Below, piece by piece: positions 23,269 through 34,775 of a DNA stretch of 64,000 bases; the stretch's first letter is position 1, and each line of letters opens with the position of its first letter. Source of the stretch: Welwitschia mirabilis (lineage: Eukaryota; Gnetophyta; Gnetopsida; Welwitschiales). The stretch lies in assembly GCA_051453625.1 (NCBI GenBank), contig JBOZIK010000001.1:125727923-125791922 (forward strand), in the 5' to 3' direction. Made by a program: the position numbers and the translations under genes. The notes below the pieces were generated by a model, which saw only the letters and a program-made list of their open reading frames with translations, made no database searches and was not told where the DNA came from.

Positions 23269-26200
23269 CTGAACCGTAGCTATTGCTTCCACAGCACCGG
23301 CAGCCCCCAATAAGTGTCCAGTCATCGATTTTGTTGCATTTACTTTAAGCTGGCAGCATAAACATTGTGTTTGAAGTTTGAACACATAATGATTGATAAA
23401 ACTTTATCCGTTTCTAGAAATAATGTTACACGTGGAATAAGTAGCTCAAATTGATCTCTAAAGGCATAACTACCTCAGGATTTTGACCAAAACATCTAAT
23501 CAGGGCTTTATACTCTTGCATGTCGCCAGCTTTAGTTGAAGTTGCATGAGCATTCACGTAGTTGATGTCTTCTCTTCTAACTCTTGCAGCACTCAATGCA
23601 TTTTCAATGCACAAAAAGATTCCTTCCCCTGAAGTATTTGTATATAGAAAAACAATTTTAGATTAAAACTCTGTACTCCATAGACCACAAAACTTTATCC
23701 TCTTATACCTTCAGGATGAGGCTCTGTCATGTGATATGCATCAGATGTAGAGCTCCCTCCAAGAATTTCTGCATAGATCTTTGCTCCTCGTTTCTATGAT
23801 TGGGAAAACAAAAAAAGAAAAACCCTTTACTGTAATTCCAAATTTAACAATGGCCTTAAAAGTACAACATTATTTTAAAAATGTGATATCGTGCAGGCAA
23901 AATCATAAAGGTAGTTATGATTCTAGACTACTAAAAATAATCCCTTCTTAACAAAAGGGCATACTTTTGCATGTTCCAATTCTTCCAACAATAGAACACC
24001 AGCTCCTTCTCCCATAACAAAACCATCACCATCCTGTCATTTAAAATGAATAATAAATATAAGCCAAACATGCCACAGGGTTACCATTTTTACAGTGCAA
24101 AGAAACAAACAGAGGGAAATGAGAGTACGATATCCCAAGGGCGTGATGCCTTAGCTGGCTCATTATTCCTCTGAGACAAGGCTCTGCAAGCAATAAATCC
24201 ACCTACACCTGTAAGTAGTAACATTCAATTTAGGACTTCGACCACTGAACTAAACCAAAGATTTCATGTGCTTTTCTCATAGAACAAACCTTATGACACT
24301 CCATTTTGTGCCTCACAACCTTTGGAAACTTGCCAATACATTAACACAGAAACACATTTTCAACCAACGTGGGTCATAAAGGGAGATACAAGGTGCTTGT
24401 AGAAGCATATAAGAAATGCAAAGTAGACAAGAATAGAAGAACTCAAAAGCCCATATGTTTTTTATTTGAATTTTTAGGCTTACGAGCTGAGTTTTCACCT
24501 TGTATGATTTTATTCCTTAATCTTCTAAAGTTTTATAGCAATACTGCAATGGTAGAATTCCATTGAACACTTTTTTATTTAAAAACGGGCTCCAGGATTC
24601 CTCCAAGGTTACAAAGTTTGGGAAGTTGTTATAATTTCAAAAACAGAGGAAAAGTGATCTTAGACCGGAAAATTAGTTTTTCTACTAAAAGCAGAAGACA
24701 TAAGCACCCAGAACATAACCAAAATTTAAGGACCAAAATGATAAGGAACTTGCTTTCACAGTGTAGTATAGTTGTAATGAAACTTGAAAATAATGCAAAA
24801 CAATATTTGAATCAATCCTTAGCTTCCACAATACAATGTTTTCAAATAAAGAGAGACATATAAATGAAGGTTCTTTACCTATAGGTATGATTGCAGCATC
24901 GGAGCCCCCTGTTAGCATTAAATCCTGTGCATTAAAAAAAGGGGGAAAAAAGCCAGGGGCATAGAACAGGAATCAGCATCCATCAAATATAGGAGAGGAA
25001 CATATGTCAAGTAAAAGTATAGAAAAGGAGGGGAAGTTACAGCTTCGCCACATTTAATATGATTTAGTGCACTTAAGATGCATGAATTGCTAGTTGCACA
25101 GGCAGTAGATATGGAATATGTTGGACCCATCCATCCCTGCAAGATATGAGCACTATGAAATTAATGTTTATCAAAGGTAGAAAGCCTTTCATCTGGCAGT
25201 AAGAATGAACATATAACCTATTTATTTACAATAAGAAAAAGAAAGAAAGAAAAAATACTAACCAGATCTATAGCCAACATTGCAGACCCCATATTGGTCG
25301 TTGCAAAAGGAACACAAAATGGGTTCATTTTCCTATGGGAAATATTTAATGCTTCAAGTCCATCATTGAATACCTAGTTTCACATGTTTGATCCAGCCAA
25401 TGTAGCATTAGAAATGCAAACAGCAGAATAATGCTTGGGAAGTGCAGCACAAAAAAACAACAATGAATCACCTTCATTCCACCTAGCGCTGAACCAATCA
25501 AAACCCCACACCTTTCTTTGTCCAGCTCCTTAAGAACATCCTCAGTCATGCCCGCATCTGCAATTGCTTTTTTACCAGCAATTAAGAGATAAAGCATGAA
25601 CTTGTCCATGCGTTTGGAAAACTTAGGGGAAACCCATCCATCAGTTGAGAAGGATTTTATTTCACCGGCAATCCTCTGCTCACAAAATACAGTTCTAAGC
25701 TAACAAGAACTAAAAGCTGGGGAAAAATTATCAACAAGAGAAGATTTGGAATGTTTGGAAAGATATCAGGTAAATTAGGTGAAAGATCACGTGCTTGCTT
25801 AGTTAAATGTGGAAGTACAACCACTAAAGTCTACACTCTACAGAAAACATTTATTAATCCTGACGTTTTCCTGCTATCTGTAATGGAACTTCTGAAAAAC
25901 AAAAGGTCTGTAACAAAAGTATCTGAAGGAAATGAAGAAACAATTACTGTCGGAAAATCTGAGCAATCAAAACTCTCTATTTGGCTGATGCCGCTGTGCC
26001 CCTCAAGAAGTTTCTCATAAAAAATGTGTGGATCGTCACCCAAAGAAGACATCACACCCATTCCAGTGACAACTACTCTTCTTTCTTCCGTGACTGCCTT
26101 CCCCTGTCCTGATGTTTTTTGCACAGGTTCAATTACACTTGGCAAAACTCTCCCTGCAAGAGGAAGATGTCCCAGAAGAACACGAAAATTCAAAGTTGTC

Positions 26201-26727
26201 AAGAACCTCTATATTTATACAAACGTTACACAATTATGTTTGGGACATAAAAAACATCCTTGCAGGTGTAGCAGGCATATCAAATATTACAAATGATACG
26301 AACAGTTAAAATCTAATGGTTTTATGATCCAGATTTGAACTGAAATTGTAGTTCTAAATACGCTCTTACCGCTAACGGTTGTTTTCCGCTCTCTTCTTCC
26401 CGTTTTAGAAACTTCCGATCCAGGAAAACTACGCGAAAATGGATAACATCGGGTGAAACCGTTGCTCTCTGAAGATGCTTCAAAAGATAAACATGATCCT
26501 AAGTTCCGAAAGCTTGATTGACATACAACTACAAAGGCCCCCGATTCCGAATAACTCTTGCAGAATGAAAAACCTTTTGTAAACTGTTTGCGAGGAGCAT
26601 AACGCCTTCGTTGTCGCCTTCTTGGTGTATTCAAAATAGCGCCCGAATCTTCGTCTGCAGCACCTAACACAGTTCTGGAAACGCATGCTGCAACGAACCA
26701 ACTGCATAGAGGAGCCACAGTGGCCAT
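23269..26727 (-). CDS. KAS2: 3-oxoacyl-[acyl-carrier-protein] synthase II (KASII/FAB1), C-terminal exon(s) missing
   Basis: Plastid condensing enzyme that elongates 16:0-ACP to 18:0-ACP with malonyl-ACP. Eleven coding exons (minus strand): 26370-26727, 25948-26153, 25472-25675, 25263-25373, 25041-25136, 24879-24924, 24129-24208, 23965-24033, 23709-23793, 23474-23628, 23269-23349. All have GT/AG sites and compatible phases, giving 497 codons. The start ATG opens [17 protein letters not shown], like the KASII transit peptide of Arabidopsis (SPLCTWFVAACMS), followed by an Arg-rich stretch. The thiolase fold begins [27 protein letters not shown] and [11 protein letters not shown] favour KASII over KASI. 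Catalytic Cys is in STACATSN (exon 5), His in NAHATST (exon 10), Lys and the second His in [13 protein letters not shown] (exon 11). The family is about 540 residues; the last 70 or so, including the FGFGGHN loop, were not found left of 23,269. They may lie across a very long intron, in a gap, outside the window, or be lost. One oddity: [15 protein letters not shown] has Gly where relatives have Arg. No stops or frameshifts in the exons seen. Confidence 0.95.
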
Positions 26728-26822
26728 CTAGAATGCTTATATCTGACGACACGGAAATTTGGAGTTCTTCGCCGTTATCATTCAGCGAAAAGTGTTTTTG
26801 CTGGAAATTGCATTGTGGTAAC
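26728..26822 (-). other. KAS2: 5' UTR part of the first coding exon of KASII
   Basis: Upstream of the ATG the minus strand shows a strong splice acceptor (TTTTGTTTTCTCAG before 26,822). The exon therefore begins at 26,822 with 95 bases of leader before the start codon. The acceptor pairs with a good donor at 28,872-28,871. Confidence 0.7.
26778..26813 (-). promoter_or_regulatory. Upstream ORF in the KASII leader (11 codons)
   Basis: An ATG nine bases after the leader splice acceptor opens an 11-residue frame (MQFPAKTLFAE) that stops 50 bases before the main ATG. Scanning ribosomes would meet it first, so it may lower or regulate KASII translation. Its function is inferred only from position. 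Confidence 0.55.
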
Positions 26823-27098
26823 CTGAGAAAACAAAATACATAAAAAACACTTTTGCTTAGACAAAGGAATTACCTAATGTATCCTTCTATGATAAGTCAA
26901 GAGTAGGTACATGTTTCCTGGCGCAATATTTCACATCCGAAGAACGTGTCCGAAAAACATTCGCCTAACGTATAATTGAGCTCCGTTTCCTCTATATTTG
27001 ACAATNNNNNNNNNNNACCTCCGAATGCGTAATGCCAGGACAATATGAGAAATTGAAGAAGACAAAAACTCTGGGTGACGCTTGGCTACACGATGATC

Positions 27099-27265
27099 GA
27101 ATTGCACATCACATTCTGTGCGGATCTTAGCAAAATGGTTGAAATTAACGTTTGTCGAATTGCAAATCACATCTTGTGACGATCTTAGCGAAATGGTTAA
27201 AATTTATTTTTCTTGAACTGTAAATCACATGCTGTAAGGATCTTTGCGAAAATGGAACTTGTAAG
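27099..27265. repeat. 58-bp minisatellite, nearly three copies
   Basis: Units start at 27,099, 27,157 and 27,215. Each reads GAA(T/C)TG.A.ATCACAT.(C/T)TGT followed by GGATCTTAGC.AAATGG with substitutions. The period is 58 bp in both steps. It lies in the KASII leader intron. Confidence 0.9.
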
Positions 27266-27467
27266 GGTTTGCGTACAGTACAGCTTGCGTACCAAGTGGC
27301 TACTATAATCGTCGATATACAGCTCGTGGTTATTTGGAGGCGTGCGCCAATAGCTACGTGCGCACATCTTGCAGCTGCTGGAAGCCATAGCTTCTCATTT
27401 ACAGCATAACAAAAGCGCAGGGAGAGTTTACATCATCCCAGCAAAGGAGGTTGATTTTTGACACGTT

Positions 27468-27569
27468 AAGTTCAATGAAAAGCTTACTACGAAGGATTTG
27501 AAAGCTAAACGTAACATCAAGTTCAATAAAAAGTTTACTACGAAGGATTTGAAAGCCAAAAGTATATAT
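27468..27569. repeat. 51-bp tandem duplication
   Basis: Two adjacent copies (27,468-27,518 and 27,519-27,569) share AAGTTCAAT.AAAAG.TTACTACGAAGGATTTGAAAGC. The length is a multiple of three, so the plus-strand frame stays open, but no family is recognised. Confidence 0.9.
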
Positions 27570-28872
27570 CTTTTGGATCCCGCCTGCATTTCGTGGAACA
27601 GTGCACTAATCTTGAATTCCTTGAAAGACGTAAGCATTACGATCATAGGCGGGTTACCAAAAGTCTTGAAAAGAAGACATTTTGCGAAACATTTGATATT
27701 GACCAATTCCAATTCTAAGCAACACAAATCTTTACTGGAACCGTAGTTTCCTTAAAGTTCAAGGCAGATGCCGCAACTTTCCCTTGCATTTCAAATGTGA
27801 AGGCTTGGTAATGCTTCCAGTCACTGAGATCATTCATAGGTGACATAAATACTTTTCTTCAAATTAAATATAAATTTGGAATTATTCTTTAGTGTATGCT
27901 TCGCTATTTTATTCAGACGGAAGGTGAATTCTTAGCTATCATTCTCATAAAGAATAGCCGCCCTTCGTTTTCGACTGTGCCTCTTAATCTCCTTTTACAC
28001 ATTAAGGCGCGACAATCTTATTTAATATACGGAAATTGATCTCTTATTTCTAATTTAGTGAGAGATAGGTGAAGCCCAGCAATTCCCACAAGTCATTGTC
28101 ATGGTGGTTCAAACAGAAACTTTTTAGCAGACATTGAATGCACCGGAGCACAAGTTCAGGCAAAACAGGAAATTAAAGACGCCCAATGTGACACTGGTAG
28201 GTTATTCGGTTGATATCTCCAATCTTTTACTCATATCCATATCCTGTATTTGGAATGGTCAAGGAATTTCTAATTCCTTTCAGAAAGGCGAAACCGTGAA
28301 AAGAAAGTCGAAAAACGTAGCACTGTTTGAATTCGAGTTTTGACTTTGAAAGTATCACAAAGGAACCTGACGAGCTTTAAACAGGCATTCGTGAAGAACA
28401 AATTTTCGAAGCGACAATCCATTTTTCCACATCCCACATACAGAGAAAGAGAAGCTCGGCAAGCAATAGGCAATTACTGCACTGACCGATCCAAACGATT
28501 TTGTGTGCACCTCGTTCGCGTGTGCTGACGTTACTTTCCCATCATTTTCAAGATGTTCAAAGTGCCAAGTTCAAAAAAAGCTTCCTTTCCATGGATATAC
28601 AAATGCAGACCAACCAAAGCGCAAAAAAGAAAACATACTTCCGAAGCGCTTACAAGAAGCCGCACTAAATCCAATAGGCTATTCCTTTCCACATTCCTTC
28701 ACAAGCAATTTCAAATTTCTTCGAGATTTGAAATTGTAAAACGAGCTCAAAGGCATCCAATGCAGACCGATCAGGGAGCAAACAAAAAGCATAACGTCTG
28801 ACGAACCTACAAAAACGACACGAAGCGACGATGCAACACGTAATCTAAGCATAAATCAGAAAAATATCTTAC

Positions 28873-29000
28873 CTCCAGAAACATCAGGAGATCCGGTATA
28901 CGCATTCAAAGCGACGCAGCAAAGAAACTTCTTCAGAGCCTATTGGAGAATCCTCGACCTATGTAAGGCTTTGATAAAAGTTTTTTATTATTGAACGAAC
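28873..29000 (-). other. KAS2: Probable 5' UTR exon of KASII
   Basis: The donor at 28,872-28,871 (CTGGAG|GTAAGATA) is an excellent match to the plant consensus. All three frames upstream of it have stops within about 60 bases and no ATG continues across the junction, which suits an untranslated exon. The upstream limit (transcription start) is not defined; an AATAATAAAAAAC stretch about 28,980-28,992 could be a TATA-like element. Confidence 0.5.
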
Positions 29001-29260
29001 ACAACCAGGCATCTTTGTGAGGCTAACCCAATGAATGACAGTCAAGCCGGTTTCGAAGGAGTCAACAGCCGCGGCTCTGAAAGTAACGTGACTCGAACGA
29101 TACGCAGCGTAATAATACTAATGGTATAGCCGTGTCTGCGTCTGCGTTGCTCGCAATGTCGGAGGACGCTTGTGCTTCAGTTTCTCTGCTTCGGCCCCGC
29201 ACGCAAAGAAGAATCAGGTTTCAAGAATTAAGTAGTTGACTGCTTTGAGCACTAGATACT
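29000..29260 (-). promoter_or_regulatory. CpG-rich promoter-like region upstream of KASII
   Basis: Dense CpG (for example AACAGCCGCGGCTCTG, GTCTGCGTCTGCGTTGCTCG, CGGCCCCGCACGC) in an otherwise CpG-starved window, immediately upstream of the probable first exon. This fits an unmethylated promoter. Individual factor sites cannot be assigned. Confidence 0.45.
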
Positions 29261-31240
29261 AATAGCCATGAGAATCTATCTGTGCCCTGGGCTAACTGCT
29301 ATCCAGAGAAATCGAGTGACAAAATGGGGGCAGATTTGCAGCGTGGATTTGTTTTTGCTTTGTATGATCTGTCCATGCATCATCCTCGAAACAGGACTCT
29401 TTCAGTGCCATTTCCCACGTCATCGACTGCTGATATTTTCCGTTTTGCTCTTTCCCTCATCACTATTCACTCTCGGAAAGTCCTAAACCCTTCATAAATG
29501 TTGTTGCATGTGAAAAAAAAACATAGATAACAATAAGAGTAGTAAGAATATGTACAACTAAGTATAGAATTTGGAAACTTAACCTGTTTACTATGTTTAG
29601 TGTAAGAATCTATCAAAGGAAATGTATATGGTAGTGTTTAAAAGATTGTATATAAAGTTATTTAGGGTTCTAGGTTAAACTTGAAACAAATCAACCAAAT
29701 TATTAGCTTTGATATTCCATTTCTTGTGTGTGTTGTCTATGAAAATACGTTCAACAAAGACATAGTATTCATCTTCAACAACATTTTGGTTACAAAGTCA
29801 ATATGTGTGCTCTTCTCAAAGCATTTGAATCAACTATTTCAGTCTTAAAATCATAAGATCTCATCTTTGCCCTATGAATCCATAAAGGAAGAGGAATATT
29901 ATCACTCAAATAAGGTGTCCACCATGTTAGTTTGCATCCAGGTGAGCACAGGGAGTGTACCTCTTTTTGAAGAAAAGTACGGCCTCATATGTAGATGATT
30001 TAAACATTTGTTGATATTTTGTTTACACAATAACTTATTGCATTAGTTTTTGTTGAAGTTCATGACCAAAAGAAGACTGTTTGCTATCTTGCATTTATGT
30101 TTCAAGCATGCAATTTCACTACATTTCATTTTTTATTGTAATTTATTTCATTTTGGCACATTATGATATTTCTATAAAATTTTAGTGCTATGGCAGTCAA
30201 TCATTTATGTATATGGTCTTCACTACAAGGCTTGAAATCTGATTACATAGTTAAGCATATTGTGACTCATGTTCAAGCTTCATGCCATTATACTCGAATT
30301 TTATGCTTAATTGATGACATGCAAAATTCATTAATCGTATTTGATATTTTACTTTAACATTAATATTAGTTTCTAAATGCCTTTCTAGTGTACTATGTAA
30401 TCTCAAAGTCTATTTTCTGAAGGTATGCAATGCATAGACAAATTAGAAGTCAATGTCTTTTGTGTAACAATTTTAGTATGAGAAGACTGCAAAATTGACA
30501 TTTAATTTCAATGGAAAATTCACTAAAAAAACCAAAGCCATACACAAACCATTATATCTCTTTTTCTAAGAATATTGTTAATCCATGAGAGTGTAGAGAT
30601 GATCGTTAGGGTAGAACCAATGGGCATGTCAAGTTTCATTACAAACAAACATGTGTGACTCGAATTATGTGACTTGTAAGAATGCATCATCTAAAACATG
30701 TAAAACCGTCAACATTCCTTTACTTCATTCTTGCATCATAAGGAACCTTTTAACATCCAAAATACTATAGCTCTATCTAACTACTGTCAAAGTTTTACAT
30801 TGCTTAATTCAGTTGATTTTAAGTTACATGCATCTAACGATTACGTTCGAAAACAAATTTCTTTTGAAAACCAATGTTATTCTTTGTTCTTCCTCTATTA
30901 ATTGAGAATGTTTTGTCATGCATGAATCTTTGTGCCAATATATTGTAAAATTTTTAAGATATAAATCTCTAAATTNNNNNNNNNNNNNNNNNNNNNNNNN
31001 NNNNNNNNNNNNNNNNNNNNNNNNNNNNNNNNNNNNNNNNNNTTTCGTGCATTTCTTATTCCTAGGTGTTCATTGCATCTAAAGATGTCATGGTTTAAAT
31101 TTCTTATGATTTTGTTAAGCATATCTCCAGTTATAAGCAAAAAGTCAAAGCTTAAGGAGATACTTTTTAAACTATAATTTTAAATATCTAGCTTTACATC
31201 CTTGCAAACAAGCTTTTGATGAGATCCAAGATTGAACACT
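29261..31240. other. Anonymous AT-rich spacer with a 67-N gap
   Basis: No gene recognised. N occupies 30,976-31,042. The CpG-rich character of the KASII region fades by about 29,500. Confidence 0.4.
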
Positions 31241-31450
31241 GAGTTAAGATTAGAATTCTGCACATTCCAAAATAAGGGAATTAACCCTTAGGTTATAAAA
31301 CATAATTGCAAATCAAGAGAAATATATCAGCTATAAGTTTCTCTTGAGTTAAGATTAGAATTCTGCACATTCCAAAATAGGGGAATTAACCCTTAGGTTA
31401 TAAAACATAATTGCAAATCAAGAGAAATATATCAGCTACAAGTTTCTCTT
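31241..31450. repeat. 105-bp tandem duplication, nearly identical copies
   Basis: Copies at 31,241-31,345 and 31,346-31,450 both start GAGTTAAGATTAGAATTCTG and differ at only about two positions, both transitions. The duplication is much younger than the surrounding decayed elements. Confidence 0.95.
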
Positions 31451-31479
31451 GATTTCTTGAAAATGGTATTATCCTGCAT

Positions 31480-31910
31480 TAACAAAGACTAAAATCTATT
31501 TATATTAAATCAAGATATATCTTATGAATGGAACAATTTCAGACAAATAGGAAGAGGATCAAATTTAGTATTTAAATTCAAACAAGTTCTATCTTATTAG
31601 TAAGATAAATTGAAAGAACTAGGGACAAGATCGAATTTATTATTTAAATTCAAACAAGGTCCATTTTATTACTCCAATTAATTTTAGAGAAATAGGAATA
31701 AGGTAAAATTTAGTATTTAAATTAAATAAATGTCCATATTTTTAAACATAACAATTTAAGAGAAAAAGGGACAAAATTAAATTATATATTTAACTCAAAT
31801 TAATGTATATCTTATTAACAGTACAGTCTGAGAGAAAAAGAAACAAGGTTGAATTTAGTATTTGCATTAGATTGAGGTATATCTTATTAATGAAAAACTT
31901 TAAAAGAAAC
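31480..31910. repeat. Degenerate 72-73-bp satellite, about five copies
   Basis: Units begin near 31,541, 31,614, 31,686, 31,759 and 31,831, with a partial unit before and a short one after. A consensus-like core is AGAGAAA.AGG.ACAAG, then AATTTAGTATTTAAATT and GTATATCTTATTAATG. Copies differ widely, so it is an old array. Confidence 0.8.
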
Positions 31911-33428
31911 GCCTTCATGTGCAATTTTGATGATTCATGGAATGAACATTAATCTTTTACATAATGTTCATGTAGATTATCATAATCACATGGTTATGTT
32001 TATGTGACCATACTGTCATTAATTGTGCATGGGCCGTGTGACTATGTGATTCTTATAGAAGCACATACTCATGGTGATCAAGAACTAGTCATGTTCTATA
32101 GCCATGTAATGGTTATAGTTGTGATTGTTACAGTCATGTTCTATAATCACAAATGCAATGGACATAATCACAATTATTACCTTTACATACTTTTACTTGG
32201 TTGTCATCAAATTCCTACATGTGAGTTTTCCTTATTAGAAGACACACTAACATACCATGTGATTGTGTGATAACAATGTTCAAAAGTGATCTTTTCAATG
32301 GTAATTATTAATATAATATAAATGAATAATTTACATAAAATAAATGATGAAACTAACATTATAAAATGAGTTTGAATTTAAGAGAAAAATAAAAATATTT
32401 TATTTTCTTTCTTTATTTTTATATTATGTTTATGAAAGGCAATTTTCACAAAATTCCTTTTTTGACTACATTTTAATTTACATAATACTAATTGATGTGT
32501 GTTTCAAATCATTATATATCCCTATCAATAAGGTAAAATGTATCGAAAGGTTACATGACATGATTGATTAGTCTACTACATGAAAAACGGAATCCTAATA
32601 AATTCTCAGTATAATCATGAAAGTTTTTAATGCATATGTAATTCATAAGTAAAGAATCCAATGAAATAACCTAATCATATTATATATCATTTGAAAACTC
32701 TTAACATAAGAAATCCTAATATAAAGAGATTAATATTATTAGAGGCCTTATTTATAATATTTTTTACCCTACTTATTTAGTATTTAGATCACTATACACA
32801 TGATGTCATAATATGTTTCTTTAACAAATGGCACTAATATGACATATCTTCAATAGGTATGACATATTCTGAAAATATCTAGCACAATTAATTGACTTTA
32901 TTTAAATAGATGTTTATAGTCTCATCTTAAGATTTCATAAATAACTAGATCTAATTATGATCTTAATTATGTTTAAGACATGATTAAATAATTGTATAAG
33001 GATACCTAGACTAGATGAAAAGGCATTATCTTACTTAGTGATGAATCCTTAACTCATTCTTCATATAAACTAAATATTACTTCATCCAAAGTTTTCACTA
33101 ATAGACTATGAGATCATGAAGATTATGTAATGATACTAAAGATAAAATTATTATAAAATTTTATCCTTCTATCTTTATGCGATTAAACATTAGAAGAAAT
33201 GCTCTAAAGTGTACTTACTAATATGTAATCAAAGAGTTCTTTATTTTGAAAAATATATCATCATTGGTAAAATGTCCTCCCAAAACATTTATTTTGCATA
33301 CATATTATTTGTTTTTCATACATATTATTTGCTAGATTTCTACATTCCTAAATTATCATGTTGTACTTATAATACGTACTTCCTTAACTTCATACATAAA
33401 TTATAAAAGCATATGCAAATGGCATATG
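31911..33428. other. Anonymous very AT-rich spacer
   Basis: No coding signal. Around 31,970-32,270 the sequence is enriched in CATGGTTAT/ATAATCACA words with dyad character but gives no clear element boundary. Confidence 0.3.
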
Positions 33429-33433
33429 AAGCT

Positions 33434-34753
33434 TATTAGCATTAACATTACGATTAAGCTAATTAACTAGTTCATCTTCATGGAAGAGTTAATATAACTG
33501 TTTTATCATAGAAACATGTCTTCTATTGACTTTCTATCTTAATTATAGACTTATCATTTTCCCATGAGATTTTTAGGTTACTTATGCCAAATTGGAGAAC
33601 ATGTTTAAAATTGATCATCATCTAGCCTAAAACGCTAGTGATGCTAACTAGGACTGCTAATGCCACTGAATCTCAGTAAAATATATCCATTCTTACATTC
33701 ATGGCTTGTCATAAAAGATTAGATTAAATGTAATTATGGGCTTGATCTAATTTCACATTAGAAGTAACTTGCTTTTTCGACGACATGTGGTAATGATGAA
33801 GAGGACTTGCAAAGCAACATGTGGTATTATTGAGTAGGATGATAGTGAAAACACATGGCAATGACAGTGATTGGTAGTAGCTATAGCATCTAGGAGCCAA
33901 GTGTTGGCATTATCATAGGAATCTCTACCAAATGAAAAGATGACAAACTGTCCTACCTAATATCATCATTATGTAACTGTCCACCTAACATTATAATCCA
34001 AGAGCTTGTAACCACTCCTCCCCTCAATATCTTCTTATAAAAGGGCCTTGGGTCCTTCATTATACCATATTTGGGTTTGGAGAAATTTAGAACCTTAGAG
34101 CATCAATTGGGGTAGCTTTCTTAGTAATTCATTGGGAAGTGAACTTGTCTTTGAGGATCACTTGAGGAGTTCTATAACATCCTTCTTCCTTTATTGGAAA
34201 GTTTTTTTTTCTTTATTTGATTTTAATTTCAAATCATGAATTATAACTAGAATGCTTAGGTAGCAACTTAAATGTCAGGCTTTATTGCATTTGAGTCAGT
34301 TCTTTGATTATTTGGTCTAAGTTTTTTAACTTCATGGATTTTAAGTACTTAGGATCCTTACCTTCCATTATTATTTAAGGCTGTAAAAGATTGAGTAACA
34401 TTTGATTTTACCATCACTCATATGGTGAATGAGATTATGTCACCATGATCTAAGCTAACAATACCTGTTGGTTTTAAGTGTATTGTAGGAAGAGAATTGG
34501 ACAACATTAGAGTGAAGGATTTCTACATAACAAATTAATGAAACCTTCAAGCTAGCTTGTGTCTCTCTTCCAAGTCAAAGTTTTAATCAAAACTATTCTC
34601 AACTCTGTTTCCTCCTTTTTTGCCCCTTTACTTATAACTTGTATTAAGCAAAACTCAGTGTAAACTTTTAAAAACTATCCTAGCTATCCTAGTGGACAGA
34701 ATGATGCTAAGTCCAAACTTAGTTAAGTTTGATTTATTGTAAAACAATGAACA
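33434..34753 (+). repeat. 5' LTR (1,320 bp)
   Basis: Aligns along its whole length with 42,130-43,465. It starts TATTAGC (TGTTAAC in the 3' copy, so the terminal TG has become TA) and ends AAAACAATGAACA. In the first 200 bp I count about 30 differences from the 3' LTR, mostly transitions, indicating an old insertion. Confidence 0.92.
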
Positions 34754-34758
34754 TACTT

Positions 34759-34775
34759 TGATGCTATTATTAGAA
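34759..34775 (+). promoter_or_regulatory. Decayed tRNA-Asp primer-binding site
   Basis: Five bases after the LTR end lies TGATGCTATTATTAGAA. Compared with the Athila primer site TGGCGCCGTTGCCGGGG every difference is C-to-T or G-to-A. The site is recognisable only through that pattern and its position. Confidence 0.6.

Larger units (their letters stand above)
26823..28872 (-). other. Leader intron of KASII (inferred), CpG-rich
   Basis: About 2 kb between a consensus donor (GGAG|GTAAGATA) and the acceptor at 26,823. It contains two small tandem repeats, an 11-N gap (27,006-27,016) and far more CpG than the surrounding DNA. Several open frames lie on both strands (for example 27,498-27,746 plus), but none has a recognisable motif. 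Introns in the leader of plant housekeeping genes often enhance expression. Confidence 0.55.

Noticed and set aside
26480-26752. Alternative 90-codon frame overlapping KASII exon 1, starting [11 protein letters not shown]
   Set aside because: It begins with GTG, is out of frame with the KAS domain, and the other frame gives the recognisable KASII transit peptide and splices in phase.
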